Assembly (NCBI RefSeq): GCF_029892155.1
Contig: NZ_JARZAG010000024.1
Location: 60,590 to 124,589, forward strand
Origin: Kitasatospora sp. GAS204B
Lineage (GTDB): Bacteria > Actinomycetota > Actinomycetes > Streptomycetales > Streptomycetaceae
Reading direction: 5' to 3'
Length of the DNA stretch: 64,000 nucleotides
Under the pieces are notes generated by a model that had not been told where the DNA came from, made no database searches, and was given only the letters and a program-made list of their open reading frames with translations. Positions 53,137-61,481 of the stretch are shown here, piece after piece. Made by a program: the position numbers and the translations under genes. Each line of letters starts with the position of its first letter. Positions within the stretch are counted from its first letter, which is position 1.

Positions 53137-53150
53137 TTCGAAAGGCCCAG

Positions 53151-53190
53151 CGGTACCTGACCCTCCAGAGCAGTACCTGACCCTCCAGAG
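53151..53190. repeat. 20-bp tandem repeat upstream of small His-rich protein gene
   Basis: Two adjacent 20-bp units (53151-53170, 53171-53190) differ at one position. The unit reads c(g/a)gtacctgaccctccagag. A partial third copy may follow. It lies just before the candidate promoter of the next gene. Confidence 0.65.
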
Positions 53191-53198
53191 CACGACCT

Positions 53199-53242
53199 GC
53201 GGGGCCTGTGGAGCACAACTTCCCAGGCCCCGCCGTTGTTTG
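53199..53242 (+). promoter_or_regulatory. Hairpin overlapping a candidate ECF-type promoter
   Basis: A 10-bp stem (gcggggcctg 53199-53208, caggccccgc 53224-53233) followed by cgttgttt looks like a terminator. The same stretch reads as ACAACT (53215-53220), 16-bp spacer, TGTTTG (53237-53242), an ECF-like promoter 55 bp before the small His-rich protein. Which reading is right cannot be decided from sequence. Confidence 0.35.
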
Positions 53243-53297
53243 AACGACAGACGTTTCGAGTGACAGATCGTCCAGGACCGAAGAGAGGACCCACCTC

Positions 53298-53570
53298 ATG
53301 CAGAGAATGCTGGGCAGGGCCGCCGCCGTCGCGGCCGGCGCGCTGATGATCGCCGGCATCGCCGCTCCCGCCTACGCCCATGTCTACGAGGGCGGTGACG
53401 GCGGCGGCGTGGCCACCGCGCACCCCGTCTTCGTGGCCGGCTTCCACGACCACGTCGCGGGCACCAGCCACGTGCACACCGCTTCCTCGGGCGCCGGCTG
53501 GGCCACCGACACGGCCACCGGCGGCGAGGGTGCCGGTGGGGTCGAGATCGACGGCATGCACCACCACTGA
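53298..53570 (+). CDS. Small His-rich secreted protein of unknown function
   Basis: A 90-residue protein with a Sec signal (MQRMLGRAAAVAAGALMIAG, cut near AYA). The mature ~62 residues hold nine His, many Gly, Ala and acidic residues, and end in DGMHHH; Cys is absent. His sits in HVYEGGDGGG, HPVFVAGFHDHVAGTSHVHTA and the terminus, so metal binding is plausible. I do not recognise the family. It follows the rodlins on the same strand and may be a new aerial-coat component. GAGAGGA precedes the ATG. Confidence 0.75.
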   Translation: MQRMLGRAAAVAAGALMIAGIAAPAYAHVYEGGDGGGVATAHPVFVAGFHDHVAGTSHVHTASSGAGWATDTATGGEGAGGVEIDGMHHH

Positions 53571-53577
53571 GCCGGAC

Positions 53578-53621
53578 ATGACTGAGGGGGCGTCAGCCGG
53601 TGCTGACGCCCCCTCAGTCAT
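53578..53621. terminator. 20-bp perfect hairpin between convergent genes
   Basis: Perfect 20-bp arms (53578-53597 and 53602-53621) with a cggt loop separate the small secreted-protein gene (+) from hemB (-). It is a strong bidirectional terminator. Confidence 0.85.
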
Positions 53622-53627
53622 CTGCTG

Positions 53628-54599
53628 CTACAGCATCCGGGCCGCCTCGACGGCCCAGTAGGTCAGGATCTGCTCGGCCCCGGCCCGACGGATCGAGGTG
53701 AGGCTCTCCAGGATGGTCCGCTCCCGGTCGATCCAGCCGTTCGCTGCGGCGGCCTCGACCATCGAGTACTCACCGGAGATCTGGTAGGCCGCCACCGGCA
53801 CCGGCGAGCGGTCGGCCACCTGGCGCAGGATGTCCAGGCAGGGCATGGCCGGCTTGACCATCACCAGGTCGGCCCCCTCCGCCAGGTCGAGCTCCAACTC
53901 GCGCAGCGCCTCACGGGAGTTGGCCAGGTCCTGCTGGTAGGTCTTGCGGTCGCCCTTCAGCGAGGAGCTGACCGCCTCCCGGAACGGGCCGTAGAGGGCC
54001 GAGGCGTACTTCGCGGTGTAGGCGAGCACGGCGACGTCCTGGTGACCCGCCGCGTCCAACGCCCGCCGGACCACGCCGACCTGACCGTCCATCATGCCGG
54101 ACGGGCCGACCATGTGGACCCCGGCCTCGGCCTGCACCACGGCCATCTCGGCGTAGCGCTCCAGGGTCGCGTCGTTGTCCACCGAGCCGTCGGCGGCCAG
54201 CACCCCGCAGTGGCCGTGGTCGGTGAACTCGTCCAGGCACAGGTCGGACATCACCACCAGCTGGTCACCGACCTCGGCGACCACGTCGCGGATCGCCTGC
54301 TGCAGGATGCCGTCCGGGTCGGTGCCCGCCGAGCCCAGCGCGTCCTTGGTCTGCGGCACGCCGAAGAGCATGATGCCGCCGATCCCGGCCTCGGCCGCCT
54401 CCACCGCCGCCTTGCGCAGCGTGTCGCGGGTGTGCTGGACCACGCCCGGCATCGAACTCACCGGCACCGGCTGGTCGATGCCCTCGCGGACGAAGGCCGG
54501 CAGGATGAACTCGGCCGGGTGCAGCCGGGTCTCCGCGACCAGCCGGCGCACCGCCGGGGTGGTGCGCAGCCGGCGGGGGCGGATGGCAGGGTAGGACAA
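53628..54599 (-). CDS. hemB: Delta-aminolevulinic acid dehydratase (porphobilinogen synthase)
   Basis: A 323-residue enzyme condensing two 5-aminolevulinates to porphobilinogen. The Schiff-base lysines are in AYTAKYASALYGPFREA and VMVKPAMPCLD; the metal region is SDLCLDEFTDHGHCGVL. The start is a TTG at 54599 with GGAGGAG at good spacing and the N-terminus SYPAIRPRRLR typical of actinobacterial HemB; no ATG fits. It is last in the rex-hemA-hemC-hemD-hemB operon. Confidence 0.94.
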   Translation of the reverse strand: MSYPAIRPRRLRTTPAVRRLVAETRLHPAEFILPAFVREGIDQPVPVSSMPGVVQHTRDTLRKAAVEAAEAGIGGIMLFGVPQTKDALGSAGTDPDGILQQAIRDVVAEVGDQLVVMSDLCLDEFTDHGHCGVLAADGSVDNDATLERYAEMAVVQAEAGVHMVGPSGMMDGQVGVVRRALDAAGHQDVAVLAYTAKYASALYGPFREAVSSSLKGDRKTYQQDLANSREALRELELDLAEGADLVMVKPAMPCLDILRQVADRSPVPVAAYQISGEYSMVEAAAANGWIDRERTILESLTSIRRAGAEQILTYWAVEAARML

Positions 54600-54613
54600 G
54601 ACTCCTCCAGTGG

Positions 54614-56257
54614 TCAGCGCGCCTTGCGACGGGAGCCGGGGCGGCGCTCGCTGGGCCGGTAGACCGGCTCGCCGGCCGAGGTCGCGGCGTCCCGACGGCC
54701 CGCACCGAACTCTGCCAGGGCCTGGGCCAGCGCGGAGGCCGACGGCGCCGGCGCCATCACGTCGACCCGCAGGCCGTGCTCCTCGGCGGTCTTGGCGGTG
54801 GCGGGGCCGATGCAGGCGATGATCGTGACGTTGTGCGGCTTGCCGGCGATGCCGACCAGGTTGCGCACGGTCGAGGACGAGGTGAAGAGCACCGCGTCGA
54901 AGCCGCCGCCCTTGATCGCCTCGCGGGTCTCGGCCGGCGGCGGCGAGGCGCGCACGGTCCGGTAGGCCGTCACGTCGTCCACCTCCCAGCCGAGCTCGAC
55001 CAGGCCGGCCACCAGGGTCTCGGTGGCGATGTCGGCGCGCGGCAGCAGCACCCGGTCGATCGGGTCGAAGACCGGGTCGAACGGCGGCCAGTCCTCCAGC
55101 AGGCCGGCGGCGGACTGCTCGCCGCTGGGCACCAGGTCGGGCTTGACGCCGAAGTCCACCAGCGCCTTGGCGGTGGTCTCGCCGACCGCCGCGACCTTGA
55201 TCCCGGCGAAGGCCCGGGCGTCCAGCCCGTACTCCTCGAACTTCTCGCGCACCGCGCGCACCGCGTTGACCGAGGTGAAGGCGATCCACTCGTAGCGGCC
55301 TGTGACCAGGCCCTTGATCGCCCGCTCCATCTGCTGCGGGGTGCGCGGCGGCTCGACCGCGATGGTCGGCACCTCCTGCGGCACCGCGCCGTAGGAGCGC
55401 AGCTGCTCGGACAGGCCGGTGGCCTGCTCCTTGGTCCGCGGCACCAGGACGTTCCAGCCGAACAGCGGCTTGGTCTCGAACCAGGAGTGCGAGTCGCGGT
55501 GCGCGACCTGCTCGCCGACCACGGCTATCACCGAGGTGGCCGGGTCGACCGGGGCGGAGACCGGTGAGGGCAGCACCCGGGCCGCCTTCAGGTCGGCCGC
55601 GATGGTGGCGAGGGTGGAGGTGAAGGTGCGCTGGCGGGTGGTGGTGCCCGAGAGCGTCGCGCAGAGCGCGGCGTCCGGCTTGCGGCCGTTGCTGACCAGC
55701 GCGTTGGCGGTGGCCGGCAGCTGGCCGAGGGTGGTGCGCACCACCAGGGTGGTCTCGGGGGCGCCGAGGTCCAGCACCGCACCGGCCAGCAGTGCGGAGC
55801 CGTCCACGAAGCGCACGTCGGCGCCGTTGCTGCCGCGCAGCGGGACGCCGGCGTAGGCGGGGACGCCGACCGACTGGGCGACGCCCGGGATCACCTCGAA
55901 GGCGGTGCCGGCCTTGGCGCAGAGCAGCATCTCCTCGGCCGCCCGGCCGTCCAGGCCCGGGTCGCCGTCGACGGTGCGGACCACGTGCTTGCCGGCCGCG
56001 ACCGCGTCCACGATCAGCCGGGTCAGCGCGGCGGCGTCGAACTCGGCGCTCTCGCCGTCCACCGCACCCGGCGCGTGCAGGTGGACGCTCTCGGGACAGT
56101 GGCTGCGCACGGCGCCGGCGGTCAGCGGATCGGCGATCAGCAGGTCGGCCGAGGCCAGCACCTCGACCGCGCGCAGCGTGAGCAGACCGGGGTCGCCGGG
56201 CCCGGCACCGAGGAAGGTGCAGCGTCCGGAGCGGTCGGCGGTGTTGGTGGGGCTCAT
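54614..56257 (-). CDS. hemD: Bifunctional uroporphyrinogen-III C-methyltransferase / uroporphyrinogen-III synthase
   Basis: A 547-residue fusion. The N-terminal ~250 residues are CobA/CysG-like methyltransferase (FLGAGPGDPGLLTLRAVEVL, VIPGVAQSVGVPAYAGVPL), which makes precorrin-2 toward sirohaem or B12. The C-terminal ~270 are HemD (VLVPRTKEQATGLSEQL, IAFTSVNAVRAV, TSSSTVRNLVG), which closes the ring of uroporphyrinogen III. The methyltransferase half lacks some standard motif residues and may be weak; homologues are often annotated this way. It overlaps the hemC stop by 1 nt. Confidence 0.92.
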   Translation of the reverse strand: MSPTNTADRSGRCTFLGAGPGDPGLLTLRAVEVLASADLLIADPLTAGAVRSHCPESVHLHAPGAVDGESAEFDAAALTRLIVDAVAAGKHVVRTVDGDPGLDGRAAEEMLLCAKAGTAFEVIPGVAQSVGVPAYAGVPLRGSNGADVRFVDGSALLAGAVLDLGAPETTLVVRTTLGQLPATANALVSNGRKPDAALCATLSGTTTRQRTFTSTLATIAADLKAARVLPSPVSAPVDPATSVIAVVGEQVAHRDSHSWFETKPLFGWNVLVPRTKEQATGLSEQLRSYGAVPQEVPTIAVEPPRTPQQMERAIKGLVTGRYEWIAFTSVNAVRAVREKFEEYGLDARAFAGIKVAAVGETTAKALVDFGVKPDLVPSGEQSAAGLLEDWPPFDPVFDPIDRVLLPRADIATETLVAGLVELGWEVDDVTAYRTVRASPPPAETREAIKGGGFDAVLFTSSSTVRNLVGIAGKPHNVTIIACIGPATAKTAEEHGLRVDVMAPAPSASALAQALAEFGAGRRDAATSAGEPVYRPSERRPGSRRKAR

Positions 56258-57309
56258 CAGACTCGCTCCCCCATCAGACCGGCCGCCCCGCCGTCGAGCA
56301 GCCGGGCGGCCAGCGCGTGGCCCAGGGCCCGCGCCTGCCGTTCGGCCGTCTCGTCGAACGCGAGCGGGCCAGTGGTGGACATCGTCAGCAGGGTGGCGCC
56401 GTCGACCGTACCGACGACGCCCTCCAGCCGCAGGTGGTTCTCGCTGCTCAGCGTGGCCAGCGCGGCCACCGGGGCGGAGCAGCCGGCTTCCAGCGCGGCC
56501 AGCAGGGCGCGCTCCGCGACGACGGCGGCGCGGGTGGCGGGGTGGTCGAGCGCGCCGAGGGCGGCGACCAGGTCGGGGGCGTCCGAGCGGCACTCGATCG
56601 CCAGGGCGCCCTGGCCGGGGGCCGGCAGCATCAGCTCGGGCTCCAGGTGCTGGCTGATCTCGGCGGACCGGCCCAGCCGGTTGAGGCCGGCGGTGGCGAG
56701 CACCACGGCGTCCAGCTCGCCGCCGGCGACGAAGCCGATCCGGGTGTCGACGTTGCCGCGGATCGGCACCGTCTCGAGCTCGACGCCCTGGGCGGCGGCC
56801 CAGGCGTTCAGCTGGGCCATCCGGCGCGGGGAGCCGGTGCCGATCCGGGCGGGCCGCTCGGCGCACTTCTCGACCAGCGCCTCAAGGCCGAGCCCCTCGC
56901 GGGCCACCAGGGCGTCCCGGACGTCCTCGCGCTCGGGCACGGCGGCCAGCGTCAGGCCCTCGGGGTCGGCGGTCGGCAGGTCCTTGAGCGAGTGGACGGC
57001 GAAGTCGATCCGGCCCTCGAGCAGCGCGTCGCGCAGCGCGGAGACGAAGACTCCGGTGCCGCCGATCTGGGCGAGCTGCTCGCGGGAGGTGTCACCGTAG
57101 GTGGTGATCTCCACCAGTTCGACCGCGCGGCCGGTGCGCCGGCTGACCTCGCGGGCGACCATCCCGGACTGGGCCACGGCCAGCGCACTGCGCCGGGTGC
57201 CGAGCCGCAGCGGTATCGTTTCGGCGTCCAACTGGCCCTGCTGCGTGCTCAGTTGACCATTCATAGCGTGATCATCCCGGTCGTGCTGGTGGTCGAGAAG
57301 ATGGGTCAT
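56257..57309 (-). CDS. hemC: Porphobilinogen deaminase (hydroxymethylbilane synthase)
   Basis: A 350-residue enzyme joining four porphobilinogens. The dipyrromethane-cofactor Cys is in LEAGCSAPVAALA, with GTRRSALAVAQSG and the DFAVHSLKDLPTA signature. The ATG at 57309 overlaps the hemA stop by ATGA coupling. An internal ATG at 57264 is an alternative that would remove a His/Asp-rich N-terminus unlike other HemC. Confidence 0.93.
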   Translation of the reverse strand: MTHLLDHQHDRDDHAMNGQLSTQQGQLDAETIPLRLGTRRSALAVAQSGMVAREVSRRTGRAVELVEITTYGDTSREQLAQIGGTGVFVSALRDALLEGRIDFAVHSLKDLPTADPEGLTLAAVPEREDVRDALVAREGLGLEALVEKCAERPARIGTGSPRRMAQLNAWAAAQGVELETVPIRGNVDTRIGFVAGGELDAVVLATAGLNRLGRSAEISQHLEPELMLPAPGQGALAIECRSDAPDLVAALGALDHPATRAAVVAERALLAALEAGCSAPVAALATLSSENHLRLEGVVGTVDGATLLTMSTTGPLAFDETAERQARALGHALAARLLDGGAAGLMGERV

Positions 57310-58658
57310 CGGGCCGCTCCGCCCGCGAGACTACCGCTGCTGGGCTGCGCCTGCGGACCCAGCGGCGTACCGGACACGGCGTGCACCGCGCCCGGGTCGA
57401 GGTCGAACAGCTCGCGCAGCGCCTCCGCGTAGGAGGCGCCGCCCGGCTCGGCGGCCAGCTGCTTGACCCGCACCGTCGGTGCGTGCAGCAGCTTGTCGAC
57501 CACCCGGCGGACGGTCTGCGCCACCTCGGCGCGCGAGCGTTCGTCCAGGTCGGGCAGTCGGGACTCGAGGCGGGCCAGCTCGGCGCCGACCACCTCGGAG
57601 GCCATCGCGCGCAGCGCCACCACGGTGGGTGCGATCCGCGCGGCGCGCTGGGCGGCGCCGAAGGCGGCCACCTCGTCGGCGACGATGTCGGTGACGGCGG
57701 CCACGTCGCCGGCGCCGGGCAGCGCGGCGTCGACCTGGGAGAGCGACTCCAGGTCGATCAGCAGCGCGCCGGGCAGCTCGTGGACCGCGTGGTCCACATC
57801 GCGCGGCATCGCCAGGTCGAGGAAGGCCAGCGGCCCCTGGCGGCCGGCCTCGCGCACCGCGACGGCGGCGGCCACATCGGCGGCCTGGATCACCACGCCG
57901 GCCGAGCCGGTGCAGGAGATCACCAGGTCCGCGTCGGCCAGCGCCTGCGGCACCTTGGCGAAGTCCACGGTCCGGGCACCCAGCGTGGCGGCCAGCCGCT
58001 CGGCGCGCTCGGCGGTGCGGTTGGCGATCACCAGGTCGCCGACCCCGGCCCGGGCCAGGGTGGCGGCGGCCAGCGAGCTCATCGAGCCCGCGCCGACCAC
58101 CAGCGCCCGCTTGCCGGCGATCTCACCGGCGCCCGCGGCGACCTGGTCGAGACCGAAGGTGACCAGCGACTGGCCCGCCTTGTCGATCCCGGTCTCGCTG
58201 TGCGCCCGCTTGCCGACCCGCAGGGCCTGCTGGAACAGCTCGTTGAGGCCGCGACCGGCGGTGTGCTCCTCCTGGGAGCGGGCCAGCGCGTCGCGCAGCT
58301 GGCCGAGGATCTGGCCCTCGCCGACCACCATCGACTCCAGCCCGCAGGCCACCGAGAAGAGGTGGTGCACGGCGCGGTCCTCGTAGTGGACGTAGAGGTG
58401 CGCGGTGAGCTCCTCCAGGTCCACCCCGCTGTGCTGGGCGAGCAGCAGCGAGAGCTCGGCCACGCCCGCGTGGAACTTGTCCACGTCCGCGTAGAGCTCG
58501 ATCCGGTTGCAGGTGTTGAGCAGCGCCGCTTCCGAGACGGTGGCCGTCGCGGCCGCGTCGTGCAGCAGGCGGGTCGGGACGTCCCCGGTCAGCGCGGCGC
58601 GCTCGAGGACGGTGACGGGGGCGGTGCGGTGACTCAGCCCGACGACGAGCAGACTCAT
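57306..58658 (-). CDS. hemA: Glutamyl-tRNA reductase
   Basis: A 450-residue enzyme reducing Glu-tRNA(Glu) to glutamate-1-semialdehyde, the first tetrapyrrole step. The catalytic Cys is near 50 (LLNTCNRIELY); N-terminal VVGLSHRTAP and the Rossmann motif LVVGAGSMSSLAA are standard. The product is passed to HemL. ATGA coupling links it to rex. Confidence 0.95.
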   Translation of the reverse strand: MSLLVVGLSHRTAPVTVLERAALTGDVPTRLLHDAAATATVSEAALLNTCNRIELYADVDKFHAGVAELSLLLAQHSGVDLEELTAHLYVHYEDRAVHHLFSVACGLESMVVGEGQILGQLRDALARSQEEHTAGRGLNELFQQALRVGKRAHSETGIDKAGQSLVTFGLDQVAAGAGEIAGKRALVVGAGSMSSLAAATLARAGVGDLVIANRTAERAERLAATLGARTVDFAKVPQALADADLVISCTGSAGVVIQAADVAAAVAVREAGRQGPLAFLDLAMPRDVDHAVHELPGALLIDLESLSQVDAALPGAGDVAAVTDIVADEVAAFGAAQRAARIAPTVVALRAMASEVVGAELARLESRLPDLDERSRAEVAQTVRRVVDKLLHAPTVRVKQLAAEPGGASYAEALRELFDLDPGAVHAVSGTPLGPQAQPSSGSLAGGAAR

Positions 58659-59506
58659 GCGGGCATCACCGCGGGCCGCTCGTGATCGTTGCCCGCCGCC
58701 GACTTCTGGGCCTTGTCGGTCTTCTCCGGCTTGGCCTCGGGCTTGGCGCTGCCGCCGGCCGCGCGGCGCAGCTTGGCCGCGGCGGCGCGCACCGGGTTGG
58801 CGGCGCGGCTGGGGGCCGGCTCCTCCTCGCGCTCGTCCTCCGGCTCCTCGCCGGCCTTGCGCTGCTCGTGGAAGGCCAGGATCTGCAGCTCTATCGAGAG
58901 GTCCACCTTGCGCACGTCCACGCCGTCCGGCACGGTCAGCACGGTCGGCGCGAAGTTCAGGATGCTGGTGACGCCCGCCTCGACCAGCCGGTCGCAGACC
59001 TGCTGGGCGGCGCCCGGCGGCGTGGTGATCACACCGATGGAGACCTGCTGGCTCTCCACGATGGACTCCAGTTCGTCCATGTGCCGCACCGGGAGGCCCG
59101 CCGCGCTGCTGCCGACCACGGCCGGGTCGGCGTCCAGCAGGGCCGCCACCCTGAATCCGCGGGAGGCGAAGCCTCCGTAGTTGGCCAGCGCGTGCCCCAG
59201 GTTCCCGATCCCGACGATCACGACCGGCCAGTCCTGGGTGAGACCCAGCTCACGGGAGATCTGGTACACGAGGTACTCGACGTCGTAGCCGACGCCCCGG
59301 GTTCCGTAGGAACCGAGGTAGGAGAAGTCCTTGCGCAGCTTGGCCGAGTTGACCCCGGCCGCGGCGGCCAGCTCCTCCGAGGAGACGGTGGGCACCGAGC
59401 GCTCGGAGAGCGCGGTCAACGCGCGCAGGTAGAGCGGCAGGCGGGCCACGGTGGCCTCGGGGATGCCACGGGCACGGGTCTGACGTCCCACAGGGGTGCG
59501 GCGCAT
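58655..59506 (-). CDS. rex: Redox-sensing transcriptional repressor Rex
   Basis: A 283-residue NADH/NAD+ sensor. Winged-helix part: IPEATVARLPLYLRAL and VSSEELAAAAGVNSAKLRKDFSYLGSYGTRGVGY. The Rossmann motif is VGIGNLGHALANYG (99-104). High NADH releases it from DNA. A disordered C-terminal ~65 residues follow. The start ATG 59506 with GGAGG agrees with known Rex N-termini. In S. coelicolor Rex represses its own rex-hemACD operon, cydABCD and other respiratory genes; the operator is present here. Confidence 0.96.
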   Translation of the reverse strand: MRRTPVGRQTRARGIPEATVARLPLYLRALTALSERSVPTVSSEELAAAAGVNSAKLRKDFSYLGSYGTRGVGYDVEYLVYQISRELGLTQDWPVVIVGIGNLGHALANYGGFASRGFRVAALLDADPAVVGSSAAGLPVRHMDELESIVESQQVSIGVITTPPGAAQQVCDRLVEAGVTSILNFAPTVLTVPDGVDVRKVDLSIELQILAFHEQRKAGEEPEDEREEEPAPSRAANPVRAAAAKLRRAAGGSAKPEAKPEKTDKAQKSAAGNDHERPAVMPA

Positions 59507-59601
59507 GGAGCCTCCGTCGGCAGTGCTGGGGGGCGAGGATTTGGGGGTTGATCGGCCGATTGCCACGGTGCTCCTGTGGGTGAAGCTGGGCTTTGGCTGC
59601 C

Positions 59602-59631
59602 AGGTTATGCGTTTGTGAACGTGTGCACAAA
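59602..59631 (-). promoter_or_regulatory. Rex operator (ROP) overlapping the rex-hem promoter
   Basis: The palindrome tttgtg-aacgtgtg-cacaaa spans 59612-59631 and matches the Rex operator pattern TTGTG-N8-CACAA. On the minus strand -35 TTGTGC (59625-59630) and -10 TAACCT (59602-59607) have a 17-bp spacer, so the operator covers the -35 and most of the spacer. This predicts redox autoregulation of rex-hemACD-hemB. Confidence 0.88.
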
Positions 59632-59757
59632 GATGGTGTCCGTTTTGTCCCGCCACAGTGACGCGCATCACGCCGCACGCCGCCCCGGCGGCACCATCGT
59701 CGCCCACCGGGGCGCGTCCGACCAGAAGTTCGAACCGAAACGGTGCCGAGTCGCCCG

Positions 59758-60030
59758 TCAGCGGGTGAGCGCGGCGCGCAGCCGGGTCTCGTCGACCCGC
59801 CAGAAGTCGTGCTGGCGGCCGTCCACCAGGGTGACCGGGATCTGCTCCCAGTACTTGCGGTAGAGCTCCTGGTCCTGGGTGATGTCGCGCTCCTCGAAAC
59901 CGGCCCCCAGTTCGGCGGTGACCCGCGCGATCACCTCCCTGGCCTGCTCGCAGAGGTGGCAGTCGGGCTTGCCGATCAGCGTCACGGTCCGGTCGGCGGG
60001 GTTCTTGGCACGGCGCAGGAGTGGAGTCAC
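59758..60030 (-). CDS. Glutaredoxin-like thiol protein
   Basis: A 90-residue thioredoxin-fold protein starting VTPLLRRAKN, with active site GKPDCHLCEQAREV (CXXC) and the conserved cis-Pro loop EQIPVTLVDGR. The reducing partner, possibly mycothiol-linked, is not visible. The GTG at 60030 fits the family start; an ATG at 60081 would add 17 atypical residues. It is on the minus strand upstream of rex but separated by a 250-bp promoter region. Confidence 0.85.
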   Translation of the reverse strand: MTPLLRRAKNPADRTVTLIGKPDCHLCEQAREVIARVTAELGAGFEERDITQDQELYRKYWEQIPVTLVDGRQHDFWRVDETRLRAALTR

Positions 60031-60104
60031 CGACCCATTGTGCGACGCCTGCGCGTCACCGCCCGGCGCCTCCACCGTCATGATGGCTGACTATGCTCGG
60101 TGCC

Positions 60105-61034
60105 ATGGCCGCGCTTCGAAGGCTCACCAAGGCAAGGCGTTCCCCCTCCGAGCGGGCCGCCCTCGCGGGCGAGGCCGCCGCCGACGCCGCCGAGCAGGCG
60201 CTGCGCGAGGCCGCGCCGCTGCCGGCCACCGCCGAACAGGAGCCCGCCGGACCGCCGGTGGACCACCCGCAGGGCGCCGCCTTCTTCGACTGCGACAACA
60301 CGATCCTGCAGGGCGCGGCGGTCTTCTACCTCGGTGTGGGGCTGTACCGGCGCAACTTCTTCACCCGGCGCGACGTGGCCAAGTTCGCCTGGCAGCAGGC
60401 CTGGTTCCGGCTGCACGGCGCCGAGGACCCCGGTCACATCGCCGACGCCCAGCACACCGCGCTCTCGCTGGTGGCCGGCAAGCGGACCGCCGACCTGGAG
60501 GCGATCTGCGAGGAGATCTTCGAGGAGATCGTCGCCGCCAAGGTCTGGCCGGGCACCCGGGCGCTGGTCCAGATGCACCTGGACGCCGGCCAGCGGGTCT
60601 GGCTGGTGACCGCGGCCCCGCAGGAGGTGGCCCGGGTGATCGCCCGCCGGCTCGGCATGACCGGCGCGCTCGGCACCGTGGCCGAGGCGGTGGACGGCCG
60701 CTACACCGGGCGGCTGGTCGGCGAGATGCTGCACGGCCCGGCCAAGGCGGCGGCGGTGCGGGCGCTGGCCCGGCGCGAGCAGTTGGACCTCGGCCGGTGC
60801 GCCGCGTACAGCGACTCGGCCAACGACATCCCGATGCTCTCGCTGGTCGGGCACCCCTTCGTGGTCAACCCCGACGGCCGGCTGCGCAAGTACGCCCGGG
60901 CGCACGGCTGGCGGGTGCAGGACTTCCGCACCGGCCGCAAGGCGGTCCGGATCGGCGTGCCCGCCGCGGTGCTGCTCGGGGCGGCAACCGGCGCCACGGT
61001 GGCGGCGATCGCGTTGCGCCGCAAGCGGCGCTGA
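60105..61034 (+). CDS. HAD-IB family phosphatase (SerB-like), C-terminally membrane anchored
   Basis: A 309-residue HAD hydrolase. The catalytic Asp pair is in AAFFDCDNTILQG; motif II VTAAPQEV, motif III Lys and motif IV SDSANDIPMLSLVG follow. A C-terminal hydrophobic segment (about 285-303) and basic tail suggest membrane association. The substrate is not phosphoserine by default; the family also includes lipid phosphatases. TATGCT at 60091-60096 lies 8 nt before the ATG, so the mRNA may be leaderless. An ATG at 60093 is an alternative. Confidence 0.85.
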   Translation: MAALRRLTKARRSPSERAALAGEAAADAAEQALREAAPLPATAEQEPAGPPVDHPQGAAFFDCDNTILQGAAVFYLGVGLYRRNFFTRRDVAKFAWQQAWFRLHGAEDPGHIADAQHTALSLVAGKRTADLEAICEEIFEEIVAAKVWPGTRALVQMHLDAGQRVWLVTAAPQEVARVIARRLGMTGALGTVAEAVDGRYTGRLVGEMLHGPAKAAAVRALARREQLDLGRCAAYSDSANDIPMLSLVGHPFVVNPDGRLRKYARAHGWRVQDFRTGRKAVRIGVPAAVLLGAATGATVAAIALRRKRR

Positions 61035-61377
61035 GCGCGACAGGCCCTGGGCGGATCGCCCGCGACACTCCCGAAACGCCGTCAGGCGCGCTGTCACCAG
61101 CGGACTTTGCGGTGCCGTCGGCGTGTTGCGGCAACTGACCGGTTCTGATCGTTCGAACGGCCCGGAAAGTCTGGGATTGGCAGCCGCAACGACGGGGAAC
61201 CCGCCCGTCCGACCTCGTAATCGGTCACACTCCGCCGTCATATGCACACCAGCAGCGTGCGGTTCGACGCCCTGTTCGGTCGGTTTCAGCTCACATACCA
61301 CGTGAAGTGGATCCGAAACGACCACTTCCACCACAGGGTGTAGCTGTCATTGCACAAAGCGTTATTCTCTCTGGGAT
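61035..61377. other. Intergenic region upstream of bldN
   Basis: No gene is seen between the HAD phosphatase and the bldN leader hairpin. The part 61220-61375 is less GC-rich and is probably the bldN promoter (gcacaaagcgttattctctctggg around 61352-61375). A partial match to the BldD operator consensus (CAGGGTG core) at about 61331-61341 is weak. Confidence 0.35.
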
Positions 61378-61430
61378 GCACGCCCACCCCAGGTGTCCCC
61401 CGGACGGGGTGACGCCTGGGGTGGGCGTGC
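61378..61430 (+). promoter_or_regulatory. Large hairpin in the bldN leader
   Basis: Perfect 16-bp arms (61378-61393 and 61415-61430) enclose a 21-nt loop that can itself pair (tcccc with gggg). It ends 51 bp upstream of the bldN start. It could be a terminator/attenuator that controls read-through into bldN, or a structured leader acting on translation. Confidence 0.65.
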
Positions 61431-61481
61431 TCTCCGCGCAGGCGGAGGTGATCCGTCCACAGTTCTGCCTCTGGGAGTCCC

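Noticed and set aside
61321..61345. BldD binding site in the bldN promoter
   Set aside because: Only five of eight key positions of the consensus as I remember it match; not strong enough to call.
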